Below are positions 15,756-23,645 of a stretch of 55,156 nt of DNA, one piece after another. Source of the DNA: Acidimicrobiaceae bacterium (lineage in GTDB: Bacteria > Actinomycetota > Acidimicrobiia > Acidimicrobiales > RAAP-2); assembly GCA_027451285.1 (NCBI GenBank), contig DAIDJP010000027.1, positions 1 through 55,156 of the forward strand, in the 5' to 3' direction. The number at the start of each line of letters is the position of its first letter. Within the stretch, counting starts at the first letter, position 1. Below the pieces are notes generated by a model. The model saw nothing but the letters and a program-made list of their open reading frames with translations, was not told the DNA's origin and ran no database searches. Made by a program: the position numbers and the translations under genes.

Positions 15756-17312
15756 GTGAGCGAAGAGTCGCGGCGGGCCGGTCCAGGGCCGGGCGTGGCG
15801 GCGCTCCTCGCCATCCTCTTCATCACGTTCCTCGACAACACGGTCGTCAGCGCGATCCTCACCAACATCCAGTCCGAGTTGCACTCGGGCATCAGCCAGC
15901 TGCAGTGGGTGGTCGGCGCGTACGCGCTGACCTTCGCGAGCCTGATGCTGGTGTGCGGTTCCCTTGGCGACAACTTCGGGCGCAAGCGGATGATTCTGAT
16001 CGGCGTGACGATCTTCGTTGCCGGCTCGTTGGTCAGCGCGCTCGCGACGTCGTCGTCCACGCTGGTGGTGGGACGGGCGATCATGGGCGTCGGGGCGGCC
16101 GGATCCGAACCCGGGACCCTCTCGATGATTCGCCACCTCTACCACGAGGAACGCCCCCGGGCGCGCGCCCTCGGGGCCTGGGCCGCGGTGTCGGGTCTGG
16201 CCCTGGCGCTGGGTCCCGTGCTGGGTGGGGTGTTGGTAGGGATATGGTCCTGGCGCGCCGTGTTCTGGTTCAACGTGGCCTTCGGCGCCGTGGCCTTCGT
16301 CGCCGCGCTCATCCTCTTGCCCGAGAGCGTCAACGCGCAGCGCTCGGCAGTAGACCTCGGCGGATTCATCAGTGGTTCGCTGTCGCTCGCCGCGGCCACC
16401 TACGCCACGATCGCCGGCGAGACCCACGGGTATCGATCGAGTCTGGTCATTGACCTCTACGCCGTGGCGATCCTGGCCGGCGCGGCCTTCATCGTGATCG
16501 AGCGCTCGCGACGTGCGCCGATGATCAACTTCGCCCACCTGCGCCGGCGACACTTCGTCGCGACGCTCTTCGTCGCCTACGTCAGCTACTTCTCGATCTT
16601 TTCCATCTTCTTCTTCGTCGCGCTCTATCTCGAGGTGATTGCCAACGCCTCGGCCTACACGCTGGCCCTCGACTTCTTGCCTCTCCTCGCGGGCATGGTG
16701 ATCGCCTCGTTGGTGGCGGGCCGCTGGGTGGGACGAGTCGGCACGCGACTACCCATGACCCTGGGTTGCGTGGTGGCGGCCGCCGGCGTGTGGCTCACCG
16801 ACCAAGTGATCAGCCCCCACGTGGGCGTGACCGAGCTTGGTGGCGCGATGGGGCTCGCCGGGGTGGGCTTTGGCGTGGTGGCCGTGGCCGTCACCGCGGG
16901 CGGGCTGCGCGCACTACCCGAGAGCGAATCGGGAGTCGCGGCGTCGATGGTGAACACGGCTCGCGAGCTCGGCGCGGTGACCGGGGTGGCGATCCTCGGC
17001 TCGATCGTCAACGGCCAACTTACGGTCGCGTTGATGCAACGCCTGATCGCGATCGGCGTGCCGGCGTCGTATCGCGCCCAGATCATCACCGCTCTCACGA
17101 CCGGGACCCTCTCGAGCCAGGCGAGCGCCTACGGCGCGAACTCGAGCGCGGCGGTCAAGACCATCATCGATCAGGTCGTCAAGGCCGCCTACGACGCCTT
17201 CGCCCACGGTCTCGACCTGGCCCTGGGGATCTCGTCGCTCTTGCTCGTCGTGGCCGCCATCGCCGCCGCACTCGCCGCGCGGACGCCGTCGCTGGTGCTC
17301 GAGAACGCGTGA
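15756..17312 (+). CDS. DHA2 family MFS transporter (14 TM)
   Basis: A 518-residue EmrB/QacA-type major facilitator. FLDNTVVSAILTNIQSEL is the TM1 motif, GSLGDNFGRKRMILIG the loop 2-3 motif, and LALGPVLGGVLVGIWSWRAVFWFN marks the antiporter motif C region. It is not a tandem copy of the pump at 13.5 kb: the two differ throughout. I chose GTG 15756 behind GGGAGGG (15746-15752); an in-frame GTG at 15732 would add eight residues. It lies 55 bases after the neocarzinostatin-like gene in the same direction and could be cotranscribed with it. Confidence 0.92.
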   Translation: MSEESRRAGPGPGVAALLAILFITFLDNTVVSAILTNIQSELHSGISQLQWVVGAYALTFASLMLVCGSLGDNFGRKRMILIGVTIFVAGSLVSALATSSSTLVVGRAIMGVGAAGSEPGTLSMIRHLYHEERPRARALGAWAAVSGLALALGPVLGGVLVGIWSWRAVFWFNVAFGAVAFVAALILLPESVNAQRSAVDLGGFISGSLSLAAATYATIAGETHGYRSSLVIDLYAVAILAGAAFIVIERSRRAPMINFAHLRRRHFVATLFVAYVSYFSIFSIFFFVALYLEVIANASAYTLALDFLPLLAGMVIASLVAGRWVGRVGTRLPMTLGCVVAAAGVWLTDQVISPHVGVTELGGAMGLAGVGFGVVAVAVTAGGLRALPESESGVAASMVNTARELGAVTGVAILGSIVNGQLTVALMQRLIAIGVPASYRAQIITALTTGTLSSQASAYGANSSAAVKTIIDQVVKAAYDAFAHGLDLALGISSLLLVVAAIAAALAARTPSLVLENA

Positions 17313-17346
17313 GGGCGAAACTCGACGCCCGGTAGCGTGACGGGTT

Positions 17347-17994
17347 ATGAAGCTGAGCCACCGCATCCCCTCGACGCCGTGGCGGGCGGCCTCGACGTGG
17401 GGGGTGCGGCCGCGGATGCTCGCTCCGCTCTACGCGGGACTCGTCTTGTTCGGTATCGGTGAGGGCCTGCTCGTGCGTTCACGCCTCGGGGCGACCCCCT
17501 GGACCGTCTTCGCCCAGGGGGTCGCCACGCACTTGCACGTCTCTCTCGGATGGGCGACGGCTGGCATCAGCGCGGTGGTGCTGCTGGCGTGGTTTCCGCT
17601 GCGCGAGCGACCCGGCTTTGGCACCCTCTCGAACCTGGTGGTGATCGCCTACGTCCTCGATCTCACGGTAGCCACGGCGCCCGCGCCGACGTCGATGGCG
17701 CTGCGCGTGGCCTACGTGGTGGCCGCGGTGGGGGCGATCGGCATCGGCAGCGCCCTGTATCTGACGACGGGCCTCGGGCCGGGTCCGCGTGACGGGCTGA
17801 TGACGAGCTTGCACCGCCGCCTCGGGGTGAGCGTCGTGTACGTGCGTCTCACGCTGGAGGTGGCCGTCCTCGTGGTGGGCTGGCTGCTCGGCGGGACGGT
17901 GGGGGTGGCCACGGCGCTCTTCGCCGCGACGATCGGATTTTCGATCGGCACGAGCCTGCGCGGGCTCGAGTGGATACTCGCGAGGTCCTCGTGA
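17347..17994 (+). CDS. YczE/YyaS-like integral membrane protein
   Basis: A 215-residue membrane protein with about five hydrophobic segments. It resembles the YczE family (GIGEGLLVRSRLGATPWTV near residue 36-55 and YLTTGLGPGPRDGLMTSLHRR near 138-158). In Bacillus, YczE is needed for lipopeptide production, by an unknown mechanism; whether that applies here is unknown. TAGCGT (17333-17338) lies eight bases before ATG 17347, so the transcript is nearly leaderless. Its stop overlaps the next start in GTGA, giving translational coupling to the RhtB-type exporter. Confidence 0.82.
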   Translation: MKLSHRIPSTPWRAASTWGVRPRMLAPLYAGLVLFGIGEGLLVRSRLGATPWTVFAQGVATHLHVSLGWATAGISAVVLLAWFPLRERPGFGTLSNLVVIAYVLDLTVATAPAPTSMALRVAYVVAAVGAIGIGSALYLTTGLGPGPRDGLMTSLHRRLGVSVVYVRLTLEVAVLVVGWLLGGTVGVATALFAATIGFSIGTSLRGLEWILARSS

Positions 17995-18632
17995 TCAGCA
18001 CCGACCAGCTCACCGCGTTCTTCGTCGCCTCGATCGTGATCATTATGGTGCCCGGTCCGAGCGTGTTGTTCACGCTGGCGCGCGGCGTGGCCTGGGGGCG
18101 CAGCGTCGCAGTCCTGACCGTGCTCGGCAACTCGATCGGCACGCTGATCCTGTCCGTGGTCGTGGCCCTGGGCCTCGGCCCGCTGATTTCTCACTCGCTG
18201 GCCTTTTCCATCACCCTGCAGCTGGCGGGTGGGTGCTATCTGCTCTGGCTGGGCTATCACGCTCTGAAGCATCGCCGCGAGCACGCCCAGGCCATGACCC
18301 AGCGAGAGGCGAGCCGGCCCCAAGCACTGCAGATCGTGCGCCAAGGCTTCACGGTGGGCGTCTTGAACCCGAAGTCCCTCGTGTTCTTCGCCGCCGTGTT
18401 TCCCCACTTCGTGGATCGCACCAAGGGCAACGTCACCATTCAGCTGCTCGTCTTCGGCGTGATCTTCTCGGTCATGGCCTTCTTCAGCGACGGTACGTGG
18501 GGCTTCATCGCGGGCACCGCGCGCGAGTGGCTCTCGGGCTCGGCGACGCGCCTGGTCGTGTTGCGCACTATCGGCGGCTGCGTCATGGTGACCCTGGGTG
18601 TCTTGATCATTGTCAGCGCCGTGAGCGCGTGA
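17991..18632 (+). CDS. LysE/RhtB family amino-acid exporter
   Basis: A 213-residue LysE/RhtB exporter with six predicted helices. The N terminus carries the family signature MVPGPSVLFTLARG, followed by GNSIGTLI, the GGCYLLWLGYHALK segment and GFTVGVLNPKSLVFF. These proteins export amino acids or derivatives such as homoserine and threonine; the substrate here is unknown. It is coupled by a 4-base overlap to the YczE-like gene and is followed after 10 bases by an ABC exporter, so the three genes are probably one operon. Confidence 0.92.
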   Translation: MISTDQLTAFFVASIVIIMVPGPSVLFTLARGVAWGRSVAVLTVLGNSIGTLILSVVVALGLGPLISHSLAFSITLQLAGGCYLLWLGYHALKHRREHAQAMTQREASRPQALQIVRQGFTVGVLNPKSLVFFAAVFPHFVDRTKGNVTIQLLVFGVIFSVMAFFSDGTWGFIAGTAREWLSGSATRLVVLRTIGGCVMVTLGVLIIVSAVSA

Positions 18633-18642
18633 CGAGGTTCTC

Positions 18643-20529
18643 GTGAGCATGCACGGCATGCGCGGCCCCGTGCGCGGGGGCATGCGCTCGATGCAGCGCG
18701 ACCGTTCGCTGCTCGCGCACGAACTGAAGAAGGGCACCCTTCCGCGGATCATCCAGTTCGCCCGGCCCTACCGGGGGATCCTCGTGATCTTCCTCGCCGC
18801 AGTCGTCGTCGACGCCGTCGTTTCCTCGGTGGCACCGTTGGTGCTGCGCGAGATCATCAACATCATCAGCGCGAAACGCCGCCAGGACGGCGGGCTGATC
18901 ATCTGGCTGTCGCTACTCACCGCGACCCTCGCGGTCGTCGACGCGGTGCTGTCGCTCTTCGAGCGGCGCATCTCGGCGGTGATCGGCGAGGGTCTGATCT
19001 ACGACCTGCGCTCGCGCGTCTACGCGCACATCCAGGAGATGCCGATCGCCTTCTTCTCGCGCACCCAGACCGGCGCGCTGATCAGTCGGCTCAACAACGA
19101 CGTGATCGGCGCCCAGCAAGCCTTCACCGACCTCTTCTCCAACGTGGTGGGCAACTTCGTCCTCGTCACCATCATCCTCGTGACGATGTTCATCCTCTCC
19201 TGGCCGATCACCCTGGTCTCCCTCGTCCTGGTGCCGGCTTTCCTGCTGCCCGCGCGCTACGTGGGCCGGCGTCTGGGCAGTCTCTTTCAGCGCGGGATGG
19301 AGCTCAACGCCGAGATGAACATGGTCATGAGCGAGCGCTTCAACGTGGCCGGCGCGCTCGTCGTCAAGCTCTTCGGGCGTCCCCGCGACGAGCTCGCGAC
19401 CTTCGAGGGCCGCGCCGGCGAGGTGCGCGACATGGGGGTGCGCCAGGCGACCTACCAGCGCTTCTTCCTGGTCGCGCTGTCGCTGACGGCGTCACTCGCC
19501 ACGGCGTTCGCCTACGGCTTCGGCGGCCTGGCCGCCCTGCGCGGAACGATGACCGTGGGTACCGTGGTGGCCCTGACCGCCTATCTCACCCGTCTTTACG
19601 GTCCGCTCACCCAGTTGTCCAATCTCAACATCGACTACATGTCGGCGATGGTCTCCTTCGAGCGCCTCTTCGAGGTGCTCGACTTAGAGCCGATGATTCG
19701 CGAGAGCGAGAGCGCCATCGAGCTCGTCGACGAGCCGGTCGAGTTGCGCTTTGACCACGTCTCCTTCTCCTACCCCGGCGCCGAGGACGTGTCGCTGGCC
19801 TCGCTAGAGGCCGTCGCTGTTCTCGAGGACACGCCGCGCACCCCCGTGCTGCACGACGTGAGCTTTCGCGTGGCCCCGGGTACGATGACGGCGCTGGTGG
19901 GACCCTCGGGCGCCGGCAAGACCACGATCTCTCTGCTGGTCTCGCGTCTCTACGACGTCGATGAGGGGGCGGTGCGCCTCAACGGAATCGACGTGCGCGA
20001 GCTCACCACCGCCTCGCTGCGCGCGGCGGTGGGCGTGGTGACCCAGGACGCCCACCTCTTTCACGACACTCTGCGCGCCAATCTCGTCTTCGCCCGTCCC
20101 GGCGCGAGCGACGCCGAGCTCGAAGGCGCGCTGCGCGCGGCCCAGATCTGGAACCTGGTCGTGAGCCTGCCCCAGGGGCTCGAGACGGTGGTGGGAGAGC
20201 GCGGATACCGACTCTCCGGTGGCGAGAAGCAGCGTGTGGCGCTCGCACGACTGCTGCTCAAGTCCCCGCGCCTCGTGGTGCTCGACGAGGCGACCGCTCA
20301 CCTCGACGCCGAGAGCGAGGCCGCGGTCCAGCGCGCTCTCGACGAGACGATGAGCGCACGCACGTCGATCGTCATCGCGCACCGCCTCTCGACGATCCGC
20401 AACGCCGACCAGATCCTGGTGGTCGCGGACGGTGCCATCGTCCAGCGCGGCACCCACGCCGAGCTCCTCGCCGCGGGCGGGCTCTATCGCGACCTCTACG
20501 AGACGCAATTCGCTCATCAGGAGCGCTGA
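18643..20529 (+). CDS. ABC exporter, fused permease and ATPase
   Basis: A 628-residue half-transporter of the type I exporter (MsbA/LmrA-like) class that should act as a homo- or heterodimer. Six transmembrane helices occupy about 40-340, and the ATPase domain has Walker A GPSGAGKTT (about 420), Q-loop VVTQDAHLFHDT, signature LSGGEKQR (about 524), Walker B LVVLDEATAHLD and switch IVIAHRLST. The polar, Met/Arg-rich N-terminal extension (MSMHGMRGPVRGGMRSM) is unusual. The GTG start has a GAGG Shine-Dalgarno 10 bases after lysE. The substrate may be a lipid or drug; no partner half-transporter lies beside it. Confidence 0.94.
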   Translation: MSMHGMRGPVRGGMRSMQRDRSLLAHELKKGTLPRIIQFARPYRGILVIFLAAVVVDAVVSSVAPLVLREIINIISAKRRQDGGLIIWLSLLTATLAVVDAVLSLFERRISAVIGEGLIYDLRSRVYAHIQEMPIAFFSRTQTGALISRLNNDVIGAQQAFTDLFSNVVGNFVLVTIILVTMFILSWPITLVSLVLVPAFLLPARYVGRRLGSLFQRGMELNAEMNMVMSERFNVAGALVVKLFGRPRDELATFEGRAGEVRDMGVRQATYQRFFLVALSLTASLATAFAYGFGGLAALRGTMTVGTVVALTAYLTRLYGPLTQLSNLNIDYMSAMVSFERLFEVLDLEPMIRESESAIELVDEPVELRFDHVSFSYPGAEDVSLASLEAVAVLEDTPRTPVLHDVSFRVAPGTMTALVGPSGAGKTTISLLVSRLYDVDEGAVRLNGIDVRELTTASLRAAVGVVTQDAHLFHDTLRANLVFARPGASDAELEGALRAAQIWNLVVSLPQGLETVVGERGYRLSGGEKQRVALARLLLKSPRLVVLDEATAHLDAESEAAVQRALDETMSARTSIVIAHRLSTIRNADQILVVADGAIVQRGTHAELLAAGGLYRDLYETQFAHQER

Positions 20530-20559
20530 GACGCTGCACCGGGCTTCTACGATGAGCCG

Positions 20560-21012
20560 GTGAGGATTCGTCTGGCTCGTCTCGATGAGACTGACTCGCT
20601 GAGCGCTCTGGCCGTCGCCTCGAAGGCCACCTGGGGATACGACGAGGCGTTCATGGAGCGCTGTCGCGTCGAACTCGTCGTGCGCGACGAGCACGTCGTT
20701 AAGGGCTTGGCCCACGTCGCGGTCGACGAGTCGGGCGCCGCGTTGGGTTTCTACGCCCTGAAGGAGCCGGGGGAGCGAAGCGCCGAGCTCGACCTTCTCT
20801 TCGTGGCGCCCGCTCACCTTCGTCGCGGCGTCGGACGGGTGCTGCTCGCCGACGCGTGCCGCGAGGCGCGCCAGCGGGGCTGGTCGGTCCTTCTCGTCGA
20901 GTCAGATCCCTTCGCGGCGCCGTTCTACGAGCGAGAGGGCGCGGTGCTGATCGGCACGGCGACGTCGCCCTCGACGCAGCGCGAACTGCCGCTCTTCGAG
21001 ATTCGACTCTGA
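20560..21012 (+). CDS. GNAT family N-acetyltransferase
   Basis: A 150-residue single-domain GNAT. The acetyl-CoA pyrophosphate-binding motif A reads LDLLFVAPAHLRRGVGRVLL, followed by LLVESDPFAAPFYEREGAV for the motif B region. The acceptor substrate is not predictable. GTG 20560 lies six bases after TACGAT (20548-20553), implying its own leaderless transcript rather than read-through from the ABC exporter. It is convergent with fabI, with a GC-rich hairpin between them. Confidence 0.9.
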   Translation: MRIRLARLDETDSLSALAVASKATWGYDEAFMERCRVELVVRDEHVVKGLAHVAVDESGAALGFYALKEPGERSAELDLLFVAPAHLRRGVGRVLLADACREARQRGWSVLLVESDPFAAPFYEREGAVLIGTATSPSTQRELPLFEIRL

Positions 21013-21018
21013 CGGTTT

Positions 21019-21041
21019 CTGGTCCCTCGACACGGGGCCAG
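21019..21041. terminator. GC-rich hairpin between convergent GNAT and fabI genes
   Basis: CTGGTCCC (21019-21026) and GGGGCCAG (21034-21041) form an 8-pair stem, including one G-U pair, around a 7-base loop. There is no T-run on either side, so it would be a weak or factor-assisted bidirectional terminator. It is supported only by its position between two stop codons. Confidence 0.4.
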
Positions 21042-21047
21042 CGAGTG

Positions 21048-21827
21048 TCAGCCCATCGAGTGGGCGCCGCCGTCGACGTGGATGATCGAGGCTGACGTGC
21101 CGCGCAGCAGCGGCGAGAGCATGGCGATCGCCGTGTCGGCGACGGCGCTCGAGTCGTGCACGTCCCAGCCCAGGGGAGCGCGGTCGGCCCAGGTGTCCTC
21201 GAAGAGCGAGAACCCCGGGATCGACTTGGCCGCCATGGTGCGGATCGGGCCGGCGGCGAGCATGTTCACGCGGATGCGGTCCGGTCCCACCTCGCGAGCC
21301 AGGTAGCGCCCCAGCGACTCAAGTCCAGCCTTCATCACGCCCATCCAGTCGTACATGGGATAGGCCCGGGTGCCGTCGAAGTCGAGCGCGATCACCGATG
21401 CGCCGCCGGTGGCCGTGGACTTGGCGAGGAGGGGCCGGAACGCGCCGACCAGGGCCGCCAGCGAGTAGGTCGAGATCTGCATGGCGGTGGCCACGTCGGA
21501 AAAGGGCGCGACCAGCATCCCCGAGCCCAGACACGAGGCGGGCGCGTAGCCAATCGCGTGCACCAGGCCGTCCAGGCGACCGAAGCGGGCCTCGACCTCG
21601 GCGACCGCGGCGGTGATCTCGGCGTCGTTGGTCACGTCCAGTTCGATCACCTCACCGATGTCGCCCAGCTTCTTCGCCGTACGCCGGGTAATGGAGGCGG
21701 CCCGTCCGGCGCCGGAGAGCGCGATGGTGGCACCCTCTTCGAGCGCGCGCTCGGCGATGCCGTAGGCCAGGGAATCGTCGGTCAGAACACCAGTGATCAG
21801 GATGCGGTGATCAGAGAGAAGAGCCAT
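21048..21827 (-). CDS. fabI: Enoyl-[acyl-carrier-protein] reductase (NADH), FabI/InhA type
   Basis: FabI/InhA reduces enoyl-ACP in the last step of each fatty-acid elongation cycle. The 259-residue short-chain dehydrogenase has the FabI-type N terminus ILITGVLTDDSLAYGIAERA, then HAIGYAP, the catalytic Tyr/Lys pair in MYDWMGVMKAGLESLGRYLA (the InhA YxxMxxxK pattern), and IRTMAAKSIPGF in the substrate loop. ATG 21827 lies six bases after TACGCT (21834-21839), implying leaderless translation. It is divergent from npdG with 42 bases between starts. By family it is the expected target of triclosan- and isoniazid-type inhibitors. Confidence 0.94.
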   Translation of the reverse strand: MALLSDHRILITGVLTDDSLAYGIAERALEEGATIALSGAGRAASITRRTAKKLGDIGEVIELDVTNDAEITAAVAEVEARFGRLDGLVHAIGYAPASCLGSGMLVAPFSDVATAMQISTYSLAALVGAFRPLLAKSTATGGASVIALDFDGTRAYPMYDWMGVMKAGLESLGRYLAREVGPDRIRVNMLAAGPIRTMAAKSIPGFSLFEDTWADRAPLGWDVHDSSAVADTAIAMLSPLLRGTSASIIHVDGGAHSMG

Positions 21828-21869
21828 CTTGTTAGCGTACTCTCGACACTTATTGAGACGGGGACGACG

Positions 21870-22508
21870 ATGACGACGGTGGGCATACTCGGAGGAACGG
21901 GTCCGGCGGGACGTGGGGTCGCGGTGCGACTCGCCGCCGCGGGTCATGACGTCGTGCTGGGCTCGCGCGACGCCGAACGCGCCACGCAGGTGGCGAGCAC
22001 GCTGCAACGTGGGATCACCGGGGCGAGCAACGACGACGCCGCGCGCTCGGAGATCGTGGTCGTGGCCACGCCGTGGGACTCGGCGGTGGCCACGGTGCGA
22101 AGCGTGCGCGAGACGCTCGCGGGCAAGATCGTGATCTCGATGGTCAACGCCCTCACCAAGGAGGGCCGCGAGATGCTGCCGCTCTATCCGCCGCGCGGAT
22201 CGATGGCGGCCCAGATCGCGGCCTCGCTGCCCGACAGCCGCGTCGTGGGCGCGTTCCACCACCTGCCGGCCAGTGAGATGGAGAACCTCGAGAGCGGCCT
22301 CGCCGCTGACGTTGTGATATTTGGCGACGACGCCGCGGCCCGCACGGCGGTGGAGACGCTGGTCAACGAGATGCCGGGCCTGCGAGCGGTCGTGGCGGGC
22401 ACCATGTCGCTCGCCAGCGCCGTGGAGGCCTTCACCGCCGTGTGCATCTCGATCAACATCCGCCACAAGGCGCATTGCTACGTCACGCTCGCGGGGCTGT
22501 CGATCTGA
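21870..22508 (+). CDS. npdG: F420-dependent NADP oxidoreductase-like protein
   Basis: A 212-residue protein of the NPDG family, which moves hydride between coenzyme F420 and NADP. The N-terminal dinucleotide fold reads VGILGGTGPAGRGVAVRLAA followed by DVVLGSRDAERA, in which SR would contact the NADP 2'-phosphate; the middle has VVVATPWDSA and VVGAFHHLPA. The presence of this gene argues that the organism makes F420, consistent with an actinobacterium. GGGGACGA upstream of ATG 21870 is a weak Shine-Dalgarno. It overlaps mshC by one base (TGATG). Confidence 0.85.
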   Translation: MTTVGILGGTGPAGRGVAVRLAAAGHDVVLGSRDAERATQVASTLQRGITGASNDDAARSEIVVVATPWDSAVATVRSVRETLAGKIVISMVNALTKEGREMLPLYPPRGSMAAQIAASLPDSRVVGAFHHLPASEMENLESGLAADVVIFGDDAAARTAVETLVNEMPGLRAVVAGTMSLASAVEAFTAVCISINIRHKAHCYVTLAGLSI

Positions 22509-23629
22509 TGCAGCTCTACGACACGGCCCGGCGCGGCACCTTTCCCCTCGAGGCGGGGCCGATCGTCACGATGTACAGCTGCGGCATCACGCCGTATGAC
22601 TCGGCGCACCTCGGACACGCCTACGTGTACCTGACCTTTGACGTGCTCCAGCGGCGCCTGCGCGACATGGGGCACGAGACGCGCTGCGTGCGCAACGTCA
22701 CCGACGTCGACGACGACATCTTGCGCAAGGCCCGCGAGCTGGGTGTGAACTACCTCGACCTGGCGGCCCAGGAGATGGCCAAGTTCGAGCGTGACATGGC
22801 CCATCTCAACCTGCTGGCCTGTTACAGCGAGCCGCGCGCCACGGGGGCGATCCCCGAGATCCTGACTCTGATCGGTCGAACCTTCGACGCCGGACTGGCC
22901 TACCAGGTAGACGGCTACGTGTACTTCGAGGTGGCCAAGTTCCCCCGCTTCGGCCAGGTCAGCCACGAGAGCCACGCGGCGATGCTCGAGCTCGCGGCGA
23001 CCCATGGCGGGCGGCCCGACGATCCGCGCAAGCGCGATCCTCTCGACTTCGTGCTCTGGCAGCCCTCACTCGAGGACGAACCGGCCTGGGAGTCTCGTTG
23101 GGGCGCCGGCCGGCCCGGCTGGCACATCGAGTGCTCGGCGCTCGCGCTTCGCGACCTCGGTGAGACCCTCGACGTGCACGGCGGCGGACGCGATCTGGCC
23201 TTTCCCCATCACGAGTGCGAGGCGGCTCAGAGCGAAGCCGTGACCGGCACCGCCTTCGTCAAGCACTGGCTCCACGTCGGACTCGTGGGTCTTGACGGCA
23301 CGAAGATGTCCAAGTCCCTCGGCAACCTCGTCTTCGTGGGCGACCTCGTGGCCGCGGCCGAGCCCGCGGCGGTGCGCCTGGCCCTGCTCGACCAGCACTA
23401 CCGCGAGGACTGGGAGTGGCGCGAGGAACTGCTCAGTACCGCCGTGTCGCGCCTGGCCACGTGGCGCTCGACTCTTACCTCGGGTCGCGGCGGCTCCGTG
23501 CTCGAGGACGTCCGCGGAGCTCTCGATGACGACCTGGACACGCCCGGCGCGGTTCGCGCGATCGACGACGCGGCCCACGCCGGCTACAACGTCGCTTCGG
23601 CGGCCGCGTTGCTCGGCGTTACTCTGTAG
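22508..23629 (+). CDS. mshC: Cysteine ligase of the CysRS family, probably mycothiol ligase MshC
   Basis: A 373-residue class I synthetase-like protein. It has CGITPYDSAHLGHAYVYLTF (Cys25, His34 and His37), the zinc ligands in WHIECSALAL and FPHHECEAAQSE, and KMSKS. True CysRS reads CGPTVYD and is about 460 residues with an anticodon-binding domain; the CGITPYD reading and short C terminus match MshC, which joins cysteine to glucosaminyl-inositol in mycothiol synthesis. The call implies mycothiol as the low-molecular-weight thiol. It overlaps npdG and is followed 16 bases later by thrS. A residual chance remains that it charges tRNA-Cys. Confidence 0.78.
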   Translation: MQLYDTARRGTFPLEAGPIVTMYSCGITPYDSAHLGHAYVYLTFDVLQRRLRDMGHETRCVRNVTDVDDDILRKARELGVNYLDLAAQEMAKFERDMAHLNLLACYSEPRATGAIPEILTLIGRTFDAGLAYQVDGYVYFEVAKFPRFGQVSHESHAAMLELAATHGGRPDDPRKRDPLDFVLWQPSLEDEPAWESRWGAGRPGWHIECSALALRDLGETLDVHGGGRDLAFPHHECEAAQSEAVTGTAFVKHWLHVGLVGLDGTKMSKSLGNLVFVGDLVAAAEPAAVRLALLDQHYREDWEWREELLSTAVSRLATWRSTLTSGRGGSVLEDVRGALDDDLDTPGAVRAIDDAAHAGYNVASAAALLGVTL

Positions 23630-23645
23630 GACATGAAGGGCAGCC

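Noticed and set aside
22508..23629. Annotation as cysteinyl-tRNA synthetase CysS
   Set aside because: The protein is about 90 residues short, lacks the anticodon-binding tail and reads CGITPYD, as in mycothiol ligase, instead of CGPTVYD. I kept it as an alternative only.
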